NCBI GenBank assembly: GCA_934678955.1
Contig: CAKUSI010000075.1
Coordinates: 1-13,432, forward strand
Reading direction: 5' to 3'
Source of the DNA: an uncultured Austwickia sp.
GTDB lineage: Bacteria > Actinomycetota > Actinomycetes > Actinomycetales > Dermatophilaceae
DNA: 13,432 nucleotides
Every line of letters starts with the position of its first letter. The stretch's first letter is position 1. Both the position numbers and the translations under genes were made by a program. This document shows, in pieces, positions 8,201 through 13,432 of the stretch. Below the pieces are notes generated by a model. That model was not told where the DNA came from. It saw only the letters and a list, made by a program, of their open reading frames with translations, and searched no databases.

Positions 8201-9892
8201 GGGATCGGCGCAGCGGCTAGCGTCCGCCGTGGTGAGCACGCCGCACTGGGTGCACAACTTCGCCTCGGCGCCGTCCACGGCGCCGCCGTCGTCGGCCACG
8301 GCCTCCTCATCCTCATCGACCCGATCGAGGCTGTCGTCCAGAACCAGCCACGAGGTGGGGGCGTCCGCCTTGCGGGGCCCGAGCCGCAGCCGCCCATCGC
8401 GCGGCTCCAGGACGCCCAGCAGGTGCACTGCGCCGCAACGCTTGCAGGCGCCCAACTCGAAGACCGGAGCAGCGCAGTCACGGCACAGCTCGTGCCGGGC
8501 GAGATGCACGTGGGGCCCGGACGCCGAGAGGCAGGTGAACGCGCCCTCCGTGGCGCGCAGGAACAGGTGGTACCGGGCAGACAACGCGGACGAGCCGTCC
8601 GGCCCTCTCACCGCGCTGGCGACGGCCACCAGGGCGACGAGCCCCTCCCGCCGACGAGCGTCATCAGGGAAGACGCGTGCCGGCAAGGTGTCGAAGGGCT
8701 GAGGTCCGTCACTCAGCAGTCGCTTGAGCTGAACGAGGCTGTTCTCGTGGGCCAGGGCCGAGCGCGCATCCGGCGCCGCAAACCCGTGGCTGCTTGCCAG
8801 GGCCAGAACCTCGGCGTCGGGGGCAGGGCTCTGTGCCAGTCGGAGGTAGTCCTCGGCGGTCAACGGACCCCAGAACGGCCCCGGCGGAACCTGGAGTCGC
8901 TCGGCGGTGATCAGGTCCTGCCGCGCCGGGTCGTCGGGCACCCACTCGAAGGGCACTCCGAAGAGGCGCGAGGCGAACTCGGTGACCGACGAGGGGTCAG
9001 CATCAGCGCCCACTGTGGCCGAGGTGGTGATGCACTGCAGCGGCCGGTCAGGTGCCACGCGATCTCGCAGGCGACGCACGAGCATTGCGATCTCCGCGCC
9101 CTGGGTTCCGTCGTAGACGTGGGCCTCGTCGATCACCAGGAAGCGCCAGGTAGCGTCACCGTTGCTCGGGAACAGGCCCATGTCCTGCGGGCGGAGCAGC
9201 AGGTACTCCAGCATCGCGTAGTTGGTCAGCAGCAGGTTGGGCGGCGTTTTGCGCATCTCTTCGCGGCTGAGCAACTCGTTGCGAAGGAGGCGTTCGCCGG
9301 GGTTGAGCTCCTCGAACCGGTCCCTCGCGCGGCGCGGGTCGTTCTCGGTGTCGCCGGTGTACCGGCCGAAGGTGATGTGCGGGGTGTCAGCGAGGATCGA
9401 CCGAAGCCGCTTCATCTGGTCATTTGCCAAGGCGTTCATCGGGTAGAGCAGCAACGCCCGCACACCAGGACCCAGGGTGCCCCGCTCATGCTCGGCGGCC
9501 AGGCTGTCGAGGATCGGCATGAGGAATGACTCGGTCTTGCCTGACCCCGTGCCGGTGGCAACCACGACGTTGCGTCCTTCCCGGACCTTCCTGATGGCCG
9601 CCTCCTGGTGCCGATACAGGGGTCTGTCGAGCGGCAGCGCCGGGCTGGCCAAGCCTGCGAAGGCGGCGCAGAGCACGCCAGCGTCGACGAGTTCGCGGAT
9701 GCTGCACCCGTTCGCAAAGGGCGGCGTGGCCTCCAGGTAGGGCCCCTTGTCGAGCAGTGGCGAGGAGTCGATGGCGCTGGTCAGGGCTGTGGCGATCTTC
9801 GGGTCGCGGGCAGCGATGAGCGAGCCCAGGTACCTGCGGTAGGACGCCTTGATATCCGCGGAGGTCCTTACGGGATCGAGGTGCTCGGTCAC
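5207..9892 (-). CDS. Giant DEAH-box helicase with zinc ribbons and DUF1998 C-terminus
   Basis: A 1561-residue superfamily 2 helicase. The N lobe has PLYRHQEAAI (91-100), Walker A GTGSGKT (114-120), the LLLYPMNALANDQ stretch, TNYAMLEYLLLRPQD, DEAH (255-258) and SAT (291-293). The C lobe has TTFELGVDVGELQSVMLRN (980-998) and QRAGRAGRR (1008-1016). This is the YprA/MrfA-type arrangement. The end carries the DUF1998 four-cysteine site Cys1516, 1518, 1524 and 1527 (CEC...SCYGC) followed by LRGYRNQRDHEIL. Between the lobes are about 650 residues with CxxC pairs at 470/473, 483/486, 547/550, 587/590 and 896/899, plus C561/C566 and C911/C916. More pairs at 1276/1279, 1293/1296 and 1382/1385 follow the C lobe. 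It should use ATP to move on or open DNA. DUF1998 helicases are core parts of Druantia (DruE) and DISARM and act in repair as MrfA. GTG 9892, behind AGGAGG, overlaps the previous stop (GTGA); a longer frame to 10198 is out-of-frame shadow. Confidence 0.93.
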   Translation of the reverse strand: MTEHLDPVRTSADIKASYRRYLGSLIAARDPKIATALTSAIDSSPLLDKGPYLEATPPFANGCSIRELVDAGVLCAAFAGLASPALPLDRPLYRHQEAAIRKVREGRNVVVATGTGSGKTESFLMPILDSLAAEHERGTLGPGVRALLLYPMNALANDQMKRLRSILADTPHITFGRYTGDTENDPRRARDRFEELNPGERLLRNELLSREEMRKTPPNLLLTNYAMLEYLLLRPQDMGLFPSNGDATWRFLVIDEAHVYDGTQGAEIAMLVRRLRDRVAPDRPLQCITTSATVGADADPSSVTEFASRLFGVPFEWVPDDPARQDLITAERLQVPPGPFWGPLTAEDYLRLAQSPAPDAEVLALASSHGFAAPDARSALAHENSLVQLKRLLSDGPQPFDTLPARVFPDDARRREGLVALVAVASAVRGPDGSSALSARYHLFLRATEGAFTCLSASGPHVHLARHELCRDCAAPVFELGACKRCGAVHLLGVLEPRDGRLRLGPRKADAPTSWLVLDDSLDRVDEDEEAVADDGGAVDGAEAKLCTQCGVLTTADASRCADPDCGNSALRRVRKLKQHGQELLGCLVCGARGAGTVRAFETGADAAGAVITTSLYQSLPASDDPRDVGRPGEGRKLLMFSDSRQAAAYFAPYLEDSYGRLQRRRLVIQGLESAGAATTEVNVPDARFHVRRSADAVQVFRRGMSAAEQERVIAPWIMAEAVSMDDRQSLEGVGLVRVTLRLEPGWQPPEPLLRLGLTPDQAWDFVAELVRTLRLQGAVTMPDDVPPNHDIFAPRLGPIYARLSGPEPKRKVLSWLPGRGSNRRVDYATRVLAALGSNADPGVVLNGVWRFLTDAGTEVDWLASSTRKGLGAVSQVDHRMLRFALVDAHTPVYQCSTCQRVAPVSVAGVCPALGCSGELLPLVPPPADVDRDHYRAIYQSMLPVPLAASEHTAQWRNTEAARIQQDFIRGEINALSCSTTFELGVDVGELQSVMLRNMPPTTANYVQRAGRAGRRAGAAALVVTYAQRRSHDLTQFAAPEAMMTGRIRAPYVPLDNDRIDRRHAHSVALAAFFRWYLEHVHGISRKAGEFFIGDGVGEPPVAAVRTFLDPVPADVQASLRRVLPVAVQNTIGVDGGEWVPVLLELLEEVRQELAADVSTLRGIQDEAVAARNFKLADRYEGVLNTILGRDLLGHLANHNVIPKYGFPVDSVELRTDFSTAEHFLGAKLDLSRDLSQAIHEYAPDASLVAGGLEWTSRGIYRLPGKQLVELNYRVCRRCGQYTESFGDVEPQCPTCGDVAAAAARRLIIPEFGFVAAPDPKRPGARPPRGAWGGATHVVKLSDVSRTRSFELPGGTIEAFVGPRGRLISIADGPSERGYLVCRWCGWGTALINVGGRRPTKHQHLLRAGHDCTGPLDLVDLAHPYETDLLWLDVRPNKIFREEAAWKSVLYALLEAASETLQISRDDIGGTLSPTGPVTKSLVLFDTVPGGGGNVLRIEERLEDVLEAALRRVTECECGPETSCYGCLRGYRNQRDHEILSRGAAAELLTSLGVRLRAASV

Positions 9893-12800
9893 TTGTCCTC
9901 CTCGCTCGCGCTCGATAGCGCGGCGGCTTGCAGCAGTTCGGCCACGATCAGGTCGATCGTGACAAGGTCCGGCGCGATGCGCGCCAGATCGGTCCAGAGT
10001 CGCCCTTGCCGGGCGACCCACTGATGCGCCTTGGCGTCGCCGCGCGCAGCGCGTCGTGCGACCCAGGCGAGGCCCAGCGACAGGGCCGGATAGGACCGCC
10101 ACCCATCCGACCGGGTGGGATGACAGCGGGCCGCGACGGCGTCCACCCCTGCCGAGTCCCCCACAGCCTTGAGGTACGCGCGGAGCTGCTGGAGGCACCC
10201 GGCGCCCTTGGTGCGAAGCCGTTCGGATGCGTCGTGCCGTCGATCCAGCAGGTTCAGAGACGCCTGCACTCGCGTGTCGCCGTCGATCAGGCCTTGGGGG
10301 ACCAGCCCGAGAAGATGCCGAAACTCCAGTTGCGCATCCGGGTCCAACGCGAGATACCGCTCAGCGGTGGAGTCGTAGCGTCCAAAAACCGACCACGGGT
10401 CGCTCCCACGCACGAGGCTGTCCATACCGTCGCCGCACACCATCCGTGCGTCGGCAACGGCGTCCGAGCCCCGCTTGACGTCTTCGACCAGTCCGGGAGC
10501 GGTGAGGAGCGCCACTGGCAACGCTCCGGCGCGGGTCCAAGCCACTCTGGCCCTGGAGGACAGGGCTGTGGGCGTCCAGGCGAGCCCGGAACGGATGAGC
10601 GCTTCGGGCACCCGGTCGGCTTCGATGCCGCTCTCTTCAAGGGCAAGGAGTGAGGAGACCGGGTCGTCGGTGAGGACATCGCGGCAGGCCTTCGACACCT
10701 CGGCGAATCGCTCGCTCGCCACCCCGAGCCACGGCAGCCGGGCGGCAACCGCCCAGACCATCGCGAGGTCGGCGAGATCGGTGGGGAAGAAGTCCTCGTC
10801 TGCCAACCACTGAGACAGCTGCGTTTCCTCGGCGTCCTCGCTGATCAGCCAACCGGGCGCGTCGAGCAGCCGGGCGGTCCCGGGGGCCGGCCATGCCGGG
10901 ACCGACGCCGGAGCCCACGGATCGTCGACCCGGACGGTCACGACGACAGGCCCCGCGCTGCGCAGCCCCTCCGGAAGCTCGGCCTTTCCCTGTCGGACCT
11001 CGAGTCGCGTCCCGCCTCGCCACGGTGCGAAAGCCGGGTAGACCAGCGCGACGAGTCCCTCGACATCGACGCTGTCGATGAGCTCAAGGGTGCCCTCGGT
11101 CAGCTCGATCCCTGAATACAGCCTGCGGGGGGTCACCTGGGCCACGACGAGGGAGCCTGCTTCGTCCAACGACAGCCGTGCGCGTGGATGGGCGGCCAGC
11201 GTGTCGCCCACCTGCGCAAGGTTGAAGCGGTAGACGCCGTGGCGGCTGCCACCGAGGGGCACAAGCTCCTGGACGCATCGGTCACCCACCAGGGTGTGCA
11301 GGGTCGGCTCACCCACCGCGTCCAGATCGATCGTCAGCGTTCCCCCCACCTCGCGAACGTCCTCGGCATGCAACGGCACCGCCCGGATGCCCGCCGTCGT
11401 CGAGCGTTCACTCGACTGGTAAGACATCGACATGTGAGCAGGTCGCACCAAGGCTCGGAGGAGGGTGTCGCGGGCAGTCAACGTGACCATCCGCTCGGTT
11501 TGGTCTTCCGCGAGGTTGAACGACGACAGCTCTGCTCCGACGCCCGGGGGGAGGCTGAGACGGATGGTCGCGGGTACCAAGCCATCGGGGCTGATCCGAC
11601 GCCACGAGGGCTGAGAGTCCACGCGCACGCCTTCGGCCAGCACCAGGTCGCGAGAGGCCCCCCGCCCCCAGGGACCGCGCACCCGGATTCGGTACGTGCC
11701 CAAGAGCGGTCGCGGAACACCTGACCACAGTCCCTCACCTAGGTCGTCACCGGACAGAAGCGTTCGGTTCTCAACGAGCACCCGCCCAACACCGTCAGTG
11801 ATCGTCAGGGACCAACTGCTGTCCGATCTGGAAGCGGATGGCAGCTCGATTTGAGGCACCTGCTCAAAGACGGGGCCCCCGCCGTACAGGAGGCCCGGGA
11901 TCGGCTCCCCAGGGGTGATCCGCACAGACGTAACCCTGCGCACGCTGCGGGGACGTTCAGATCTGGAGGATCGGACCATACTGGCGGCGGAGAGGTCAAG
12001 GAGTCGCAGGGTCCAGCCGCCCCAGCCCGGCGGAAGTGCGCCCTCGGCCAGGACCACCGACTCGCCGACGACCGCGAGGTCGTCGGGCCCGCCAGGAAAG
12101 AGCAACCACACCGGGGCTCCGGGCAGGGGCAGCCCCGGGAGGAGCTGCCGGCCCTCCTCGGCGAAAGCGAGGAGGGGATCCTTGTCGTCGACCACCGGCA
12201 CCGTCATCGTGAGGTCGGGACGTCGTAGCAGGGCAGCCGTCGCCGCTCGGACTGGGCCGATGACGGGCACGTCGGTCGGCGGGGCGGGCTCGCCCGGCCA
12301 CGCCGCCTCGCTGCGCACGAGTTCCGACTGGGTACCGATCGTCACCGTCCACAGGGCCTGCCCGACCTCGTCAACGGAGGGCAGCCTGAGGAGCGGTCCG
12401 CGACCGTAGGGATCGAGCACCAAGACCGGCCGGTCCGCCTGTTGGCGGTCCCACCGACGAGCGCCCCGACCCTCGGTGATCTCACCGGCCTGTCGGAGCG
12501 CGACCGCCGCGAGGCGGAACCGTTCCGGCAGGGGCACTTCCTCGCCCGTGCCACCAGCCGCGACGACGTCGAGCAGCTCAAACACGCGGTCACTGACGTC
12601 GATGGCGAAGTCGCCGCCGTAGCGGAGGAACCGCTCAACCGGCTTGTCGACGTTGAACAACTTGCCCTCCGCGGCCTTGCTCGCCGCCCATGCCACGAAC
12701 CCGTCCGGGGTTAGGGCCGGGTCCTTGGTGCGCCGCTCATCGACGAGCCTGAAGTAGTCACCCAAGCAGTAGGTGGGCACCCCGGAGTGCATCAGGATCG

Positions 12801-13254
12801 GCCCGACGAATCGCTCTCCAGGATCCTCAATATCGTGGAAGTCAGGCAGGCCCAGCGCCCGGAGATTGTCCAGGAAGGCAGTCCCCCACTCCCGCTGGAA
12901 ACTCTGGCCGCTATCGATTCCGAGGATGCCCGTCAGCTTCGGCCAGAAGGTGCCGTGAGAGTAGTACTCAGCGGCAACACTCACCGTCGACATCACCTGA
13001 ACTGCCGGCCAGCGGCGCAACAGCCAGTTGCGATGGAGCGGACGTGCCTCTCGGTACTTGCGTCCCAGGATCTGGAGCACCTGCCCGGCGTGCTCGGCTT
13101 TCGCCAGATCTTCAGCGACCAACGACACCAGCCCCAGCCGGCGCTCCCACGCGGCCTGCCGAGCGCGCAGCAACTCAGCCGCGGTGACAACAGGCCTTTC
13201 CTGCGTCTCCGCAGAACCCTCTATCAACTCGCCCCCCTGTTGATGCGGCGCCAC
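9889..13254 (-). CDS. Large uncharacterised protein, helicase partner
   Basis: A 1121-residue protein I cannot assign to a named family. Residues ~20-235 look helical and carry the most motif-like stretches: YYSHGTFWPKLTGILGID (97-114), WGTAFLDNLRALGLPDF (123-139), VGPILMHSGVPTYCLGDYF (150-168). Residues ~270-790 look beta-rich, with several immunoglobulin-like strand patterns such as LLGTYRIRVRGPWGRG, and many Gly/Pro turns. Residues ~800-1121 return to helices. I see no Walker motif, nuclease signature, methyltransferase motif, signal peptide or membrane segment, so it is probably a cytoplasmic scaffold or recognition subunit. Its stop overlaps the helicase start by 4 nt, implying matched amounts and probably a shared complex. 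Druantia type III pairs a large unknown protein (DruH) with a DUF1998 helicase, so a DruH-like role is possible but unproven. Start is GTG 13254, or TTG 13227, which overlaps an upstream TGA and follows AGGGGGG. Confidence 0.8.
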   Translation of the reverse strand: MAPHQQGGELIEGSAETQERPVVTAAELLRARQAAWERRLGLVSLVAEDLAKAEHAGQVLQILGRKYREARPLHRNWLLRRWPAVQVMSTVSVAAEYYSHGTFWPKLTGILGIDSGQSFQREWGTAFLDNLRALGLPDFHDIEDPGERFVGPILMHSGVPTYCLGDYFRLVDERRTKDPALTPDGFVAWAASKAAEGKLFNVDKPVERFLRYGGDFAIDVSDRVFELLDVVAAGGTGEEVPLPERFRLAAVALRQAGEITEGRGARRWDRQQADRPVLVLDPYGRGPLLRLPSVDEVGQALWTVTIGTQSELVRSEAAWPGEPAPPTDVPVIGPVRAATAALLRRPDLTMTVPVVDDKDPLLAFAEEGRQLLPGLPLPGAPVWLLFPGGPDDLAVVGESVVLAEGALPPGWGGWTLRLLDLSAASMVRSSRSERPRSVRRVTSVRITPGEPIPGLLYGGGPVFEQVPQIELPSASRSDSSWSLTITDGVGRVLVENRTLLSGDDLGEGLWSGVPRPLLGTYRIRVRGPWGRGASRDLVLAEGVRVDSQPSWRRISPDGLVPATIRLSLPPGVGAELSSFNLAEDQTERMVTLTARDTLLRALVRPAHMSMSYQSSERSTTAGIRAVPLHAEDVREVGGTLTIDLDAVGEPTLHTLVGDRCVQELVPLGGSRHGVYRFNLAQVGDTLAAHPRARLSLDEAGSLVVAQVTPRRLYSGIELTEGTLELIDSVDVEGLVALVYPAFAPWRGGTRLEVRQGKAELPEGLRSAGPVVVTVRVDDPWAPASVPAWPAPGTARLLDAPGWLISEDAEETQLSQWLADEDFFPTDLADLAMVWAVAARLPWLGVASERFAEVSKACRDVLTDDPVSSLLALEESGIEADRVPEALIRSGLAWTPTALSSRARVAWTRAGALPVALLTAPGLVEDVKRGSDAVADARMVCGDGMDSLVRGSDPWSVFGRYDSTAERYLALDPDAQLEFRHLLGLVPQGLIDGDTRVQASLNLLDRRHDASERLRTKGAGCLQQLRAYLKAVGDSAGVDAVAARCHPTRSDGWRSYPALSLGLAWVARRAARGDAKAHQWVARQGRLWTDLARIAPDLVTIDLIVAELLQAAALSSASEEDK
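9897..9902 (-). promoter_or_regulatory. Shine-Dalgarno for the helicase start
   Basis: A perfect AGGAGG on the minus strand lies 4 nt before GTG 9892, inside the end of the preceding gene. It decides the helicase start and indicates translational coupling through the GTGA overlap at 9889-9892. Confidence 0.8.
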
Positions 13255-13432
13255 GATGCGCCGGTCTTCCCTTTGTGGATGCTAACCCGGACACTGCGAA
13301 TGACGACTTGTGGCATCTGCCGCAGATCGCCTCGCATAGACGCGTCCACTCCGTAACCTGAGGTCCAGATCCGTCCGTAGTTCGACACGGTGACCAAGGC
13401 GGCGGAGGTCGGCGGCGATTTCCTCTGCCTGC
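13224..13432 (-). CDS. Unidentified upstream gene of the operon, 3' end only
   Basis: The minus frame ending at TGA 13224-13226 is open to the right edge (68 residues) and has the better G/C-ending codon use. It includes the plausible stretch GDLRQMPQVVIRSVRVSIHK. I do not recognise it. A second minus frame, open from the edge to TAG 13282-13284, starts QAEEIAADLRRLGHRVELRT and also looks protein-like, so the true frame is uncertain, or a frameshift lies here. Either way, coding DNA of the same strand appears to run into the 1121-residue gene, which suggests that the operon has at least one more upstream member. The stretch is less GC-rich than the genes to its left. Confidence 0.4.
   Translation of the reverse strand, partial: RQRKSPPTSAALVTVSNYGRIWTSGYGVDASMRGDLRQMPQVVIRSVRVSIHKGKTGASWRRINRGAS
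13232..13238 (-). promoter_or_regulatory. Possible Shine-Dalgarno supporting TTG 13227
   Basis: AGGGGGG on the minus strand lies 4 nt before TTG 13227, whose TTG overlaps a TGA as TTGA. This would mirror the GTGA coupling further down the operon. The competing GTG at 13254 has only a weaker AAGGGAAG-like site about 11 nt upstream. Confidence 0.4.

Noticed and set aside
7523..9529. 668-aa open frame on the plus strand inside the helicase
   Set aside because: Antisense shadow of the helicase with no domain motifs; the opposite strand shows all helicase motifs in order.
9893..10198. N-terminal extension of the helicase frame by 102 residues
   Set aside because: The extension is Arg/Gly-rich shadow of the upstream gene; GTG 9892 has AGGAGG and the GTGA overlap.
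3561..13254. A complete known BREX type 2, DISARM or Druantia locus
   Set aside because: Only a PglW-like piece and a DUF1998 helicase are visible; no PglX methyltransferase, PglZ, PglY, DrmC phospholipase-like or DrmD/DrmE-type partner is seen in the window.
1..13432. CRISPR arrays, tRNA/rRNA genes, insertion sequences, integrase attachment repeats
   Set aside because: Looked for regular repeats, tRNA-like cloverleafs, transposase motifs and flanking direct repeats; none found.

Overview
The window is high-GC DNA with strongly G/C-ending codons and looks like an actinobacterial chromosome. Markers for this are a GerMN/Gmad2 lipoprotein, a single-chain iron-sulfur L-serine dehydratase, the tail of a very large NAD-specific glutamate dehydrogenase, and a PglW-like NERD/kinase protein. 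A propionibacterial or nocardioid relative is plausible, but the genus cannot be fixed from this sequence alone.

Left part (1-2596, + strand): the 3' end of a GerMN/Gmad2 protein; a small plant-type 2Fe-2S protein; a roughly 120-bp gap with a good ribosome-binding site; then L-serine dehydratase (sdaA). The sdaA start carries a 5-bp tandem duplication (TGAGC TGAGC). It puts the natural ATG out of frame with the rest of the enzyme. Removing one copy restores a 458-residue protein whose iron-sulfur cysteines fall at 343, 385, 396 and 458.

Middle (2581-3582, - strand): only about the last 330 codons of a glutamate dehydrogenase that is normally around 1600 residues, interrupted by an in-frame amber codon. 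It converges on sdaA and overlaps it by 16 bp. At its upstream edge it runs directly into the 3' end of the NERD/kinase gene. The last codons and stop of that kinase gene are gdh DNA read in another frame, so both genes are truncated at one recombination junction near 3575-3590.

Right part (3561-13432, - strand): a tightly packed operon read right to left. It holds the end of an unidentified gene at the window edge, a 1121-residue protein of unknown function, a 1561-residue DEAH helicase with many zinc-ribbon cysteine pairs and a DUF1998/MrfA-type C-terminus, and a 528-residue NERD plus pseudokinase protein. The first two full genes overlap by GTGA. A giant DUF1998 helicase beside a large unknown protein and a PglW-like protein resembles antiphage systems such as Druantia (DruE), DISARM and BREX type 2. 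It is not an obvious complete copy of any of them: no methyltransferase, PglZ, phospholipase D or nuclease partner is visible here. It is the best candidate for an undescribed system, possibly crippled by loss of the kinase C-terminal half.

I saw no tRNA, rRNA, CRISPR array, insertion sequence or attachment site. The operon promoter must lie beyond the right edge.
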